A stretch of 64,000 nt of DNA. Source: Serinus canaria. Its lineage: Eukaryota > Chordata > Aves > Passeriformes > Fringillidae. The DNA lies in NCBI RefSeq assembly GCF_022539315.1, contig NC_066337.1, positions 5,855,930 through 5,919,929 on the forward strand, written 5' to 3'. Of this stretch, positions 23,401 to 34,115 are shown in pieces; position 1 is the stretch's first letter, and each line of letters opens with the position of its first letter. Under the pieces are notes generated by a model. That model saw nothing but the letters and a program-made list of their open reading frames with translations, ran no database searches and was not told where the DNA came from. A program made the position numbers and the translations under genes.

Positions 23401-26260
23401 TGAAGGGCCAGCCCAGCAGGGCTCCAGCAGCCACCCCCAGCACTGCCACCGAGGTCCTGTCCATGTACCAGCCTGTCATGGCCACCACCGTGGTGTACAT
23501 GCAGAAACTGCTGGGCAGGAAAGCTGCAACACAAGGGGATTAAAGGTCAGCACAGCTCCCCCACACTTCACCCAACACCTGCAGCAAGTCTTACAGTGGC
23601 TGGGAAAACAGGTACAGCCAGGCAGAGGGGACAGCACACAAAGTGCCAAAGGGTCAGCCTCCTTCCCTAGAACAAAGGGAGGCAGGCCAAGAGCCTGTTC
23701 ACAAGGCACTGCAATATTAAAAACCAGGAGGCAGCAGCAGAAACAGGCCTGGAAATTGTAACACAGAGAGCAAAATTTGGATCAATGCTTATTCTGTCAT
23801 GAGAATACAACAAAGAGCACCCTGGAGATGTGATTTTCTTCCCTCTGAACCTCTGTCAGTGCCAGTGCCAAGCCAACTCACCTGCAGAAGCACAGAACAT
23901 CCCCGTGCTGAGCACCAGGAAGGCCAACATCAGCCTGCTGACATGCAGCCCAAACTTCTTACACACAGCCCTGGGGAAGCAGCAGAGAAACAATTACCAC
24001 AAAATAGCCCCAGGGCAAGAATCAGCAGCACCAAGGCACGCAGAACCACAAACAACCCATGGAGAGCTCTGAGCTGGGGGATTCCCAACACTCAGCTGCT
24101 GCCTCTGCCCTGGGATTTCAGACCCTGAGTTACCCCAAAACTCTTTGTGGGCCTGGATTCTCCCAGCTGTGCTTGTGCAAATCTCAGGAGCTCGTGGCTG
24201 CACTGCTGCACACACCCACCCATCCCCTCAGCCCTCACCAAACCCCCACCATGCAAAAAAGCCACAGTTCATCTCTTTAAATCAGAATGTGGATGAGAAA
24301 ATACGTGTCAGTGCTCTGGTTGAAGAGATGAACTGTGGCTTCTGGCAAACAAAAAACTCATGCAAGGTAGTGGATTAAAAATCAGGAATCAAGAGGCAGC
24401 AGGTAAAAATAAAAATCCAGTTTAGACAAGGTGATTTCATGTTAGGGCTACTGATTTTAGTGGCTGTAAACAGCACTGGCAGAGAGATTTCAGACAGCAG
24501 CAATCAGTGTGTTCCAGTCAAACTCACTGTGATAAGCAATCACAGCACCAGACTCTCCTCAGTCTGCAACTCCCAGCCTGCTTGCTGCCAGCAGTGAGGA
24601 AACGAGTGGAGTCAACAAAATGCTGGAGCAGAGGTGTGGGTGGGAGATCTGGGAGTGCAATTTTGTCCTAATTGTGGAGTTATGACCAACATCTCAGCGA
24701 GTTACCATGAGAACTTGTATTTTCTCATCCACACACGAGCCTCAAAGCCTGTTTGCTGTGGCAGGAACTGTCCCTGGCAGTCCCACTGCTGCCACACATC
24801 CCCTGCAGACACTCTGACACTCACTTGTAGAAGTAGAGCTCACAAATGCAGCTCAGGAAGGCCAGGAAGCATCGCAGGAAATAGAAGATGAGAACCTAGC
24901 AGACAAAGAGTCAAATGAGACCCAGGACACAAAATGGGCTTGTAAAACATCAGGGGAAACCCACAAACCCTTGGAAATCCTTCCAGGGAGGTCAATGTTT
25001 GTCAACAAACCAGTTTTATGAACATGAAGTCAATTTCAACCATGTGTTATAAACACAAAGTCAATTTCAACACCAAACAGGGCGGCCGTTTCCCACACAC
25101 TAAATGTACATTTCTTCCTCTCAAAAGCTGCTTCCACACACCAAATTTACCTTGTTGGTTTGCAGAACCCTGGCATGGAACCAGGCTGGCAAGGCATGGA
25201 GCCACAGGTAAGCATAGGAGCGGATGGCGTAGGCAGGAGAGTACTCCCAGGTCTGAAACCCCTTCCCATAAATGAGGTAGTGTGTCTACAACAGAGATCA
25301 AATAAATAAATTAACACACAGCACACAAAGCAGAGAGTTTGCCACAAAGCAGAGCGTTTCCAGAGCAAAATACTTCTCATTGAAACAGAGGGATCAGCAC
25401 AAGGCTCTGAATAAATCTGCATTTGCACAAGCCAACTGGAAAGTGAAACAGAGAGCACAAGGTCCTAGATAAAGGGGTATTTGCCCAGGGCAGGTACAAA
25501 CTGCCAGTCCCAAGGGCAGGAAGGGACTCACCGGCTCCCAGTAGTTAAAGGTCTCGTCACAATCCGAGATGTTGCTCAGCAGAGCTGCACAGAACCTGGC
25601 CGAGATGAGACACTTGAAAGCTGTTGATCCTTCAGGGGCCCAGACGTGCCCTGCTTTGCTCCCGGATGATCTAATCCAAAAGCGGGGGTGGGTGGGGGTG
25701 GGAGAGAAATAAAAAATTACAAATATGCAGCAGAAAAACTCAGCGACGAGCTCACGGCTCACAAGGTGACAGCGAGCAAAGGGCTGAGGGTGGCATTAGG
25801 GCAGGAGGGATGGGGATGGCGGTCCCCTCACAAGGAAGCAGCACCAGCCCCTCAGCACCCCCAAGGCCGCCGCGCCGGGGATGCTCCGGCACCGACCCCA
25901 CAGCACGGACCGCCCGTGTAGAGCCCGGCACCGGCAGCCCCGGTGGCCTCGGTAGCCCCGGTGGCCTCGGTAGCCCCGGTGGCCTCAGCAGCCCCGGTGG
26001 CCTCAGCAGCCCCGGCAGCCCCGGTGGCCCCGGTGGCCCTGGCAGCCCGGCAGCCTCAGCAGCCCCGGCAGCCCCGGTGGCCATGGCAGCCTCAGCAGCT
26101 CCCGTGGCCTCAGCGGCCCCAGCGGCCCCGGTAGCCCCCCCTCCGTGCCCGGCAGCACCCACTCGTTCCGCGCCTCCTCGCTGCCCGCGGGCTCGGGCCG
26201 CCGCCCCGCCGCGTCCCCGCCGCCCGCCCGCGGCCGCTGCCGGGCCCCCTTGGCGGCCAT
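8450..26260 (-). CDS. ALG9: ALG9 alpha-1,2-mannosyltransferase, complete, 15 coding exons
   Basis: Multi-pass ER membrane enzyme (GT22 family) that adds alpha-1,2-linked mannose from dolichol-phosphate-mannose to the lumenal lipid-linked oligosaccharide used for N-glycosylation. Coding exons on the minus strand: 26260-26163, 25670-25532, 25285-25151, 24895-24825, 23970-23882, 23523-23388, 23106-23019, 22905-22800, 19287-19165, 17715-17561, 16033-15904, 15062-14915, 14539-14410, 11971-11841, 8570-8450. All junctions are AG/GT and in phase, giving 1800 nt and 599 residues (human about 611). Family marks: acidic first lumenal loop DCDETFNYWEP at residues 69-79 and HKEERF at 355-360, followed by hydrophobic segments. 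The start MAAKGARQR aligns with the human start. The N-terminus before residue 40 is the least conserved part. The tail is basic and ends KLGG. The start lies in a CpG-rich block, fitting a housekeeping gene. Identity is very secure. Confidence 0.97.
9953..10046. repeat. 21-bp tandem repeat in ALG9 intron 14
   Basis: Four to five units of 'gccacctgggcaggtcccagt' type. The unit is a multiple of three, so frames stay open through it on both strands. Confidence 0.85.
10554..10561. promoter_or_regulatory. Full CRE palindrome in ALG9 intron 14
   Basis: TGACGTCA, the complete cAMP-response element, sits in a repeat-free part of intron 14 rich in homeodomain-like words (CAATTAG, AATTAGC). It suggests a possible intronic enhancer; nothing else supports this. 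Confidence 0.3.
11397..11465 (-). pseudogene. Degenerate C2H2 zinc-finger fragment
   Basis: In a minus-strand open frame (11576-11196) the residues CDRCC...HTLVRHQRIH match a Krüppel-type C2H2 finger followed by a remnant linker (GEIP in place of TGEKP). The Cys-to-His spacing is two residues too long, and no second finger follows. It lies in ALG9 intron 14. It is best read as a decayed piece of a zinc-finger gene inserted by retroposition or duplication; the surrounding frame is otherwise unrecognised. Confidence 0.45.
12085..12293 (+). repeat. Intronic duplicated block, copy in ALG9 intron 13
   Basis: About 205 bp beginning 'tgcaggacacaggtaacag' and ending 'gagatcccttttctg'. It is almost identical to 15639-15844, in the same orientation. 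Confidence 0.9.
14568..14795. repeat. 114-bp tandem duplication in ALG9 intron 12
   Basis: Two adjacent copies, each starting 'gagccccaaaaccagaacc' or 'gagcaccaaaaccagaacc' and ending near 'atctgggcactctag'. They differ at a handful of positions, and they begin about 30 bp from exon 13. Confidence 0.9.
15639..15844 (+). repeat. Intronic duplicated block, copy in ALG9 intron 11
   Basis: Direct partner of 12085-12293. This copy lies 60 bp from ALG9 exon 11 (15904), so it occupies the area just after that exon's donor on the minus strand. Confidence 0.9.
25930..26135. repeat. GC-rich 18-bp tandem repeat in ALG9 intron 1
   Basis: Units of 'ggcctcggtagccccggt' and variants in which 'gtag' becomes 'cagc'. 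It is open in several frames as Gly-Pro-Leu or Ala-Val-Pro repeats. It starts about 30 bp inside the exon 1 donor. Confidence 0.8.
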
Positions 26261-26420
26261 GCCGGGTACGGGCAGGCAGCGCCCGCCGCTCGCAGCGGCC
26301 GGGCCCGAGCAGCTGCGGCAGCGCGGCCGAAGCCGCCGCCGCCATCACGGGTGTGGGCAGCGCGCTCCCTGAGGGCGGCGGGAGCGCGACAGGGACCGGG
26401 AGCGACACAGGGACAGGGAC
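26140..26420 (-). promoter_or_regulatory. CpG-rich promoter and exon 1 region of ALG9
   Basis: Dense CpG and GC-rich sequence, including CGGCCGC and CCGCCGCC runs, surrounds the ALG9 start codon at 26260. No TATA box was found. This is typical of a housekeeping CpG-island promoter. The exact start of transcription cannot be read from sequence. Confidence 0.55.
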
Positions 26421-26662
26421 CGGGACAGCGACAGGGAGAGCGCTGCCCCGCGCACCGAGTCCATCACCCACCTGTGTCCATCACCCACCCGGGTCCATCT
26501 CTCACCCACTCGGTCCCTGCCCCGCACACCCGGGTCCGTCCCTCAGCCCGTCCCTGCCCCACACGCCCAGGTCCGAGCCAGGCTCCATCCCCCGCCCTGC
26601 CCCTGCCTGACTTTTTGGGCAGGAAAGTGAGGGAATGGGGAACGCACCGACGGAGAATGTTC

Positions 26663-26668
26663 TTTATT
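26663..26668 (-). terminator. Candidate FDXACB1 poly(A) signal
   Basis: TTTATT on the plus strand (AATAAA on the minus) lies 569 bp beyond the FDXACB1 stop and about 400 bp before the ALG9 start. If used, the FDXACB1 3' UTR would contain the CR1-like piece at 26716-26990 in antisense. Confidence 0.4.
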
Positions 26669-26715
26669 TGGTACCCCCTGAGATCAGGAGATGGGGAAAG
26701 AACAGCAAGGGAGGG

Positions 26716-26990
26716 ATGTGGAAGGGTTGGAGCGTGTCCAGGGAAGGGAATGGAGCTGGGAAGGGGATGGAGAGGCTGAGGGAGCTGGGAAGGGGCTCAG
26801 CCTGGAGAAAAGGAGGCTGGGGGGGGGACCCTGTGGCTCTGCACAACTCCTGACAGGACGGGACAGATGAGGGGGATTTGGGATCTGCCCCCAGGATCAG
26901 AGACAGGAGGAGAGGGCACGGCCTCAGGCTGGGCTGGGGAGGGTCAGGGTGGGCACAGCAGGAATTTGCATTAGTAAAGAGATCGAATCC
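26716..26990 (+). mobile_element. CR1-like LINE fragment, sense on the plus strand
   Basis: Contains the diverged CR1 words 'gagcgtgtccagggaaggg', 'gctgagggagctgggaagg', 'cagcctggagaaaaggagg' and 'ctctgcacaactcctgaca' in the canonical order. It is eroded and lies between the FDXACB1 stop and ALG9 exon 1, probably within the FDXACB1 3' UTR on the opposite strand. Confidence 0.7.
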
Positions 26991-27236
26991 ACTCTCACAG
27001 GAGCCTATGAAAGAAAAGCTCCACTTTATAAAACAAGGTTTCATTACACACACAGAGAACAGGAGCGCTTGGTCCTCATTAACAGGAGCTCCCACACTGA
27101 AACGTGGGCCAGTGCTCAAAGTCCACCCTGCCCTTGTGACAGGCAACAACCAGGTCCAAGGACGTGCAGGTGACATTGTCCAGGTCAGAAAGGGCCACAG
27201 GAGCTGCTGGAGCCCCTGCAAACCACGGGAGGTGTT

Positions 27237-30200
27237 CTACCTCAGGGTCACACCCAGGTGCTGCTGGATTGCCTCCCGAAGGTGCAGCTGCATCTCCGCT
27301 GCCTCCCGGCAGCCCAAGGCCCTGTCACAGGACTGGAAAGTCACCCTGTAGCACAGGCTCCTCCGTCCTGTCCCTGGCTGCTGGAAGTTGTCCCTTAGCT
27401 GGATGGAAACGACCATTTCACCTGAGACCCTCCTGGCAAGGGTGTGAAAAGCCACTTCATCAAAGTCCTCCCCGTCAGGAAGCCAGAAGCTGACATCGTG
27501 CACGTAGGAAGGTGGATAGAGGGAAAAAGTCTTGAAAAGCCTCAACTCTCCCTCAGGAAACTGCCTGAGGAAGCGCCTGTCCCATGTCCAGAGCATCCTC
27601 CAGTCGGATATTCCACACAGCAGCATGGCCAGCAGGTCCAGGTTCAGCGAGGCAGAGACAACCACCAGCTCACGGTTTTCTGATTCACCAGGAGCTGCCC
27701 TGATAACCCCCACGCAGGAGCCCGGGGGCTCTGGCTCTGTCCCCACACAGAGGAAATGCCGAATTTCACCAAGCTGCCCTTCAAAAGCAGCAAAGTCACT
27801 TAGCTCAGTTCCAAAACTCCCTGCTTCCTGCAGGCTGATGCTGGGTTTGCCACCAGAAGTGCCCTGGTGGAGGGAATTCACGGTGGTTTTAATGTTATCC
27901 ACCAACATCTGGATACAGCTGTTCTCCATGCCCCTGCTCACTGCAAGGACAACGAGCATCTCATGGAAAGCAGGCATGGAGTGGGGAGTGACCCGACATT
28001 TCCTAAACACTGGCCCAGAAAGAACCTGAAGTGTCCCTGGGGAAAAGGCTCCTTTTTCTATTATTGCCTGAGCATGAGGCAGGAGGGAAGGCCTAAGGTA
28101 AAACTGCTTTGGAGCTGGGCATCCTTCCTGTCCATTCTCACCCGTGTCCTGGCCCAAACAGGAACACAGAGCTGCATCTGCCAGTCCCTGAGACATTTTC
28201 TCAGAGCTTGGAACCTGCCCTGGGCTCAGGGTGATCCAGAAGATGTTGGAGTGGCAAACAGCACCGGGGTGACCTTGGTGGAGCAAGGGAAGGCAGGAGC
28301 TGATGTTCTGCAGAGGAAAAGCTTGGCTGAGCCCTGCACTGAGCTTCTCCTTTATTGTCCTTACTGGATGACTTGAATTCACTTCGAGGAAACCCCTGTG
28401 AAAAATAAAAGTGCAAGTTACAGACACCATGTGGGATTTCCTTCCTGGGGCCATAATTTGAGTGCAGCAATTCAACTGAAACATTCTTAAGCCAGGAAGA
28501 CCTGACCAAGCCAAGTCTTTCACCAAAGCTGTTGCACATTTCAGGGCACTGGTGTTTGTCTGCAGGTTACAATCAAGAATTCACCACAATTTGCTGGTAA
28601 AAAAAAAAGGATTTCCCAGTCACTACATCCATTTATCTGACCCCACTCTGGGCATTCTCACTGAGAGCAGGAGAGCTGCTACTGCCAAAGAGAAATTAGA
28701 AAACTCACCTATTGATCTTATCCACGAGGACTTGTGGCACTTGAAAAGAAACTTTTTGGCTCCCCAGTTGTGTCTGGCAGCTCACAGGTGTGAAACACAG
28801 GGGTGCTGTGCCCCGTGTGAAAATGTGGTTCAAAGCACCCTCTACACAGAAGGATTTATCCTGACTCCTGAAAATACACAAAACCAGAGCAAAGTCACTG
28901 CTAATTTCTGATATTTAATGTGCCCCAAGTAGGCAGGAGCAGAGGTCTCTGCCAGCTCCAACCCCCAGTCCTCCTGTCTTTAGGCTGAGATTGATATTTG
29001 TTCTGAAACGGATGCTTCTGACCTTTAAAATCCTCAGATAGTCTTATTTTTAGAGGGTGCTTTGGCAGGAAGCTTGCATTTTAATCTTGGTTATTCTGCT
29101 AAGAGATGAACAAGAACGGCAGCTATTTTAAGGAAAATTAAAAGGAGAATTTCAAGGAAAATTAGAAGGAGAATTAAAAGGAGAATTAAAAGGAAAATTA
29201 AAAGGAAAATTAAAAGGAGAATTAAAAGGAAAATTAAAAGGAGAATAAAAGGAGAATTAAAAGGAGAATTAAAAGGAGAATTAAAAGGAAAATTAAAAGG
29301 AGAATTAAAAGGAGAATTAAAAGGAGTTCCTCTCCAGCCAACAAGATACAAAAAGAATATTCTAGCGCTGGGGCATTTCAAGAGCACGAACATCAGAATT
29401 TCAGTTTTGCCACTGATGGTTACCTGTACCCTGTGCATTTGTATCCCTCGATAGTCTCTGCTTTAAAAGGATGAACGTCGCTCAGGACGAAGCCAGCTCC
29501 TGCAGCCACAGCCACGATTTGCCAGCTGTTGTGCCACTCCCTCCTGGGCTGATCCGCAGGAGTCCCCCCCTGGCCATTGCAAAGGGCCACGTGCACCTCT
29601 CCCTCCTGTGCCAGCACTTCTGCACAGCTGGAATGGAAGCCAGACCAGAAAATCCTGTTAGCACAGCCCCAAAAACTCCTGTTAGCACAGCCCCAAATCC
29701 CCCAGCCCCCCCAAAAAACACCTGGAGCACAGCTGGAAAGCGGTGCCACGGCCGGTAATTAGCACGGAATGAATTCGGGTTTTCTCACCTATGGAAAAAG
29801 CCGGCAAGGAGCTGCCTGTTCTTCACCACCCCAGCCTTCCTCCCGCAGTGGGGGAAGTTGAAATAAATCCGATCAAATTCCCGTTTTCCCGGTAAGAAGT
29901 GCTCCTTCAGCTTGGTGCAGTCCACGGAAAACACAACCTCGGCTCCTGCGACAGCAAAACAAGGCTCTGCTGGCTATCAGGGAGGAAAATTTTAAAGAAA
30001 AGGTGGGAGTGCAAATCCTCCAGGGCGTTTTTAAGTAGGTGAGAGCTGCCCGGAGCACTGGGAACGCCAGGGAGCCCTGTGAGGGTCTCTTTGCCCTTTG
30101 CTCTCTTTCAAGGCAGCAGAAACTTCTGAAAACACTTGGAAATAATCGTTTCAGTACCGTTTCATCCTGATCAGATTTTAAAGCGTTTCTGGGCTATTCC

Positions 30201-30595
30201 AGTCCCTCCCCTGAGAGACGCCTGGAGGGGCGGGGGGCTCCCAAGGGACAGAGCAGCGGGAGACGCGGGGGGCAGCGATGCCAAACTGGGTGGCACCAGG
30301 GTGAAGCGATGCCAAACTGGGTGGCACCAGAGTGCCAGCGATGCCAGGAGGGTGCCAGCGATGCCAGGAGGGTGCCAGCAGGGCTCTCAGCAGCAGCCCC
30401 ATGCCCATGCCAGCCCATCCCCGGCGCGCACCCACCGCTGTCCCGCAGCCGGCGGATGCTCCGCGCCGCTCCCCCGCGCCCCGCCGCCTCCTCCTCGCTC
30501 TCGTAGCAAGTGGCCACCACGTGCGTGGCCTGGGCCCCGCACAGCGCCGCGGCGAAGGAGAAGTTGCCCTCTCCGAGCAGCAGGACGCGGCGCAT
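27237..30595 (-). CDS. FDXACB1: FDXACB1, ferredoxin-fold anticodon-binding domain protein, complete, 5 exons
   Basis: Exons on the minus strand: 30595-30436, 29945-29789, 29627-29424, 28867-28709, 28395-27237. They join in phase to 612 residues (human about 624). The N-terminal part (about residues 1-175) is the DUF2431-type Rossmann-like domain, with GEGNFSFA at 8-15 and IYFNFPHCGRK around 80-90. The C-terminal 95 residues (about 518-612, from FSLYPPSYVHDVSFW) match the FDX-ACB fold found at the end of phenylalanyl-tRNA synthetase beta-type chains. The cellular role is poorly known; tRNA or RNA binding is inferred from the fold. Two further in-frame ATGs lie upstream, at 30640 and 30694. I chose 30595 because MRRVLLLGEGNF aligns with the mammalian start. 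ALG9 follows on the same strand less than 1 kb away. Confidence 0.95.
29128..29336. repeat. GGAGAATTAAAA 12-bp repeat in FDXACB1 intron 3
   Basis: Roughly 17 units of 'aaggagaattaa' or 'aaggaaaattaa'. It is purine-rich, with an A/T core that repeats AATTAA. Confidence 0.9.
30274..30380. repeat. Short tandem repeats in FDXACB1 intron 1
   Basis: Two units of about 34 bp ('gcgatgccaaactgggtgg') followed by 17- to 18-bp units ('cagcgatgccaggagggtgc'). It lies close to the exon 1 donor. Confidence 0.8.
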
Positions 30596-30800
30596 GGCCC
30601 CGGCCGGGAGCGGCGCTCGCAGCCACCGGCGCTCGCTCATGACGTGCGGGCCGGTCAGCGGCCACTGCCGGCGGCGTTCGGGCCCTGCGGGCATCCCCCG
30701 GGGCTCCTCGGCAGCCGCTGCTCCGCCCCCGAGCGCGCAGAGCTGGCGGTGTCCCCGGCACCGGGGATCGGGGATTCGGGGATTCGGGGAGCGCTCCCCG
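30436..30800 (-). promoter_or_regulatory. CpG-rich promoter and exon 1 region of FDXACB1
   Basis: GC- and CpG-dense block covering exon 1 and about 200 bp upstream of the chosen start. No TATA box is visible. In mammals this promoter is shared head to head with CFAP68 (C11orf1), but no such gene was recognised to the right here. Confidence 0.5.
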
Positions 30801-30875
30801 CCGCGTGCAACAGGAAATGGGAGATGCGTTCAAAAAAAAAAAAAAAAAAAAAAAAGGCTGGGTAGAAAGCCGAGA

Positions 30876-31310
30876 AATCGTAGACTCGCAGAGTCACAGA
30901 ACGGTTCGGGTTCGAAGGGGCCTTAAAGCTGAGCTTGTGCTGGGACACCTTTTGCAGGTTGCTCCAAGCCCCATCCTCAAACGCTTCCAGCGCTTCCCAG
31001 CTTCTCCGGGCAGCCTGTGCCCGAGCCTCACCACCCTCCCAGGGTAAAATCTCTTGTTCATAGCCAATCTAGCCCTGCTCTCGGAGCCATTCCCCCTTGC
31101 TCTGTCACTCCAGCCCTTTGGGGATAGTCTCTACCTTTCCTGGGGGCTCCCATCAGGTTCTGCAAGGCCACAATTAATTCCCCCTGAAATCCACAATTAA
31201 TTCACCCTGAAATCTCCTTTCCAGGCTCAACAATCCCAATTCTCTCTGTCTTTCCTCATAGCAGAGGAGTTCCAGCCCTGAAATCAATCTGGGGGCCTCC
31301 TCTGAACTGA
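30876..31310 (-). mobile_element. CR1 LINE 3' fragment
   Basis: The sequence starts with the typical antisense CR1 3' end (gtagactcgcagagtcacag, then ggttcgggttcgaaggggcc) and continues through the usual CR1 words for 'cctcatagcagaggagttccagccc' type sequence to about 31310. It lies antisense on the plus strand, so the element points to the minus strand. A run of about 24 A precedes it at 30832-30855. It is truncated and degenerate and sits in the FDXACB1 5' flank. Confidence 0.8.
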
Positions 31311-33497
31311 CCTTTACCTGTTCCTGTAATTTTTATTTTTGACAATCTTTGTGCTGCTTGAATTCCCAAAGGGGAGAAGCAGAGCCAGACAGAGAAGAAA
31401 AAGAGAAGAGAAGCAGTGGAAGGTGCTGGAAGCATCATTAGGTGTCAGATAATTGCAGGCATAATCAAGGTGTAATAAGAAGGTCCCTAATTCCTCAACA
31501 GGGTGACACAAGGTAAATTAATTACCCCGCCTCACAAATGTGCCTGGTGCCTTTGAGAAGGAAGGAAATTATGGTCTACAATATCTGCAACAGCCAGGCT
31601 TGGGTGTCACCTGCTCCAGGTGTGCCCACAGCTGCCCCACAGGGCAGGGACAGTGTTTCACACAGATAATGACAGGGAAGGTTTGGAATGGGCCCAGCTG
31701 AGCTCCTGCACAGACTCACAGCCACAATTTGTGAGCTCTGTGCTGGTCACTGGCCCTGTGGCCCTGGGAGAATCATTTTGTGTATTTTAAATGATGTGCA
31801 GTGGTCTGGAGAGGTGTTGGGAACTGAGAAAATAGTTACCACAAACCCTTCCCACTCCAATGATGATGAAAAACCCCTCCAAACTTGTATTTAGCCATGC
31901 TAAATGTGACTTTTCCTTTTCAGCACCCTCACTGCTTTGGAAACAACCTGCTTCAGATTACAGGGAAACATCAGAGAGGGAACTTCACTTGTGCAGACCT
32001 GGGAGGATCTGCTGGATGTGAGGAGCTCCTGGATGATGTTTGTGCCTGGAGATGACAGAGGTGTTTTCTGTCGCTCTCCCCGTGCTGGCTGTGCTCCTGT
32101 GCCACCCCAGAACAGGTATTTCAGGTCACTCAGGGAGTGGTTCTGCATTTCAAGTATTCTTGTCTGGCTGACCTCATCCAGTTTATCCCCCAAGAGCTTT
32201 CACTCAAAATTCCCATTTCTGGCTGCTGAATTGAGCCTGACAAAACCCCTGTGCTGTAAAAACCACTTCCCTCAGTTGCACTTTCTGGCTAAATTCTTGC
32301 TATTTTACATTGGCTTCTTTTCAATGTTGATTCTTAAGGATTTGAATAAAAACCTCCTCGACTTCCAGGCCACCACCCTGAGGTGGAACCTGTTTTGTGC
32401 AGCCCAGCTGCCCAGTGCTGCTGCACTCTGGGCCTGCAGGTGCAGGAGGACCAAGAAGAAAAAGCAGGAGAAGCCCCCAGGAGCCAGAGGTGCTGTGATT
32501 TCCTTCCAGCACCAAGACCTGTCACACATGAAAGCCACGTGGGAAATGTTCTTCCTGCTTTTTAATCTGTGCTGTTTGTAACCTCTGTGTGTGTCTGGGC
32601 TTTGTTCTTATGTGCAGGGGTTGTGCCTGGCTAGACAAGCCCAATTAACAACTTAGCTGGGAGAGCTAATTAAAACCAGTAATAGGAATCAGCAGGCCTT
32701 GGAAATGAGGGGGATTTGGGGAGTTTGACAGTGACCCTGCATCACAGAGTGTCATTTTCTTGTTCTCACCTACAGCCACGGAAGGATGTCCTCCCTGCTC
32801 AGCTGAGGGGTGCTGTGATCCCTGCTAACAGAACTTTTGTCTCAGCAGGTGGAAGGAACACAGCAAATAGGTCAGGTTGTGACTGAGTCTGATGATGTGT
32901 GTGACAGATCTGTCCTTTTTGAAGATGAATTTCAGAAATTCAGTTCCAGTCATCCAGACTTGCCTTTCTACCCCTTTGAAGAGAGGTGCTAGGCAGATGA
33001 AGATGCCTGAAAAGGACTTTAGTAGTGGTTTGTATCACTCAGCAATGCTGGCATAAATCAGATTATTGCTGTAGACATCAGATCCTGCTCAGTGTTTGAA
33101 GGGCACCAACAGCAGAGTCTCAAAGGGATGTGATTTGCATCACCAGAGCAAGATGTTCTCCTTCTCTTTGGGTAGATGTGTGTTTACTGCAGCCCTGCAG
33201 TTTTCACCTGGAGCTGCTCTGAACTGCCTGCAGCCCCTGGATGTTCCTCCATTGCATGAATCATTGGAGAGATTTGAGATACAGCTGTCTTGCAGCCAGC
33301 TGTTATCAAACCCCTACATTCAGATGGGTTTCAGTTGGCATGGAGCTGTTTTACCAGTTTATCTCCACGGGAGAAACTCTCCTGTTGCTTGTGAAACACT
33401 CTGAAATCCTCTGGCAGCGTTGAAGGGAGAGAGAACACAAGGTGTGATGAGCAAAGTGCTTCTGAGCACCCAGATAAGCTGTCCTGGACACGCCTGC
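31311..33497. other. Unassigned region between CR1 fragment and solo LTR
   Basis: No exon recognised on either strand. The longest frame (31937-32581, plus, 214 codons) has a hydrophobic middle but no homology and no typical splice sites that extend it. In mammals CFAP68 (C11orf1) would be expected here on the plus strand; none of its conserved words (for example WRCTTNE or GNWNQERY type segments) was found. Confidence 0.4.
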
Positions 33498-33893
33498 TGT
33501 CATAGACATATTTCATGAAAAATCCTTTTGCCAGGATCTTTTCTCCTGAGAAGCTGAGAGGCCTCAGAAATGAAATGCAAACAATGATGATCTGCTGCTG
33601 TGGGATGCAGCAGGTGAATCTTTGATTGGTCTCTGTGGTTGTTTTTAATTAATGGCCAACCCCAGTCTGGCTGGCTTGGACTCTCTGGTCACTCACAAGA
33701 TTTTATTCTCATTCCATTCTTTCCTTGCCAGCCTTCTGATCAAATCCTTTCTTTTATTCTTTTAGTATAGCTTTAGTATATAGTTTTCTTTTAATATAAT
33801 CTAGATCACAAAAGAATAAATCAGCCTTCTGGAACATGGAGTCAGGATTCTCATCCCTTCCCTTGTCCTGGGACCCCTGTGAACACCACCACA
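33498..33893 (+). mobile_element. Solo LTR of an endogenous retrovirus (passerine type)
   Basis: An element of about 396 bp starting TGTCATAG and ending CACCACA, so it has TG..CA ends. It contains an AT-rich core-promoter-like area (33765-33800) and AATAAA at 33815-33820. The flanks are GCCTGC on the left and GGCTGC on the right, which reads as a 6-bp target duplication with one mismatch, as left by ERVK-type integrases. No gag, pol or env reading frame lies next to it, so it is a recombined solo LTR. I recognise the sequence as a common passerine LTR, but family naming needs a repeat library. Confidence 0.75.
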
Positions 33894-33988
33894 GGCTGCC
33901 ACCCAAAAAATGATCTTGCCCTGCACCTTTTATCCACCTTTCTCAACCCAACCCCAAAACAAACCAATCCAAACTGCTTCTCCATGGT

Positions 33989-33994
33989 TTTATT
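33989..33994 (-). terminator. CRYAB poly(A) signal
   Basis: TTTATT on the plus strand (AATAAA on the minus) lies about 125 bp beyond the CRYAB stop codon, giving a compact 3' UTR. It also lies about 95 bp from the right edge of the solo LTR. Confidence 0.6.
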
Positions 33995-34115
33995 CGTTAG
34001 TAAACTTACTCAGCATAAATAACACGAGCAGCCGTTCAGCACAGCCGGCACCTGGCGGAGGAAAGAGCTCTGGAATGGCCCTCCAGGGGTGGCTTTGGGG
34101 ACAGCAGAGCAGCCC

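Noticed and set aside
24711..24724. GTTACCATGAGAAC as a further X-box
   Set aside because: The right half-site departs from the consensus at two positions and it lies in an ALG9 intron without other signals.
25752..26471. 239-codon proline- and glycine-rich ORF over ALG9 exon 1
   Set aside because: It is a shadow frame of the CpG-rich exon 1 and the 18-bp intronic repeat; the true ALG9 frame is different and splices at 26163.
31937..32581. 214-codon ORF as a candidate CFAP68 or new gene
   Set aside because: None of the conserved CFAP68 words occur; the composition looks like random translation.
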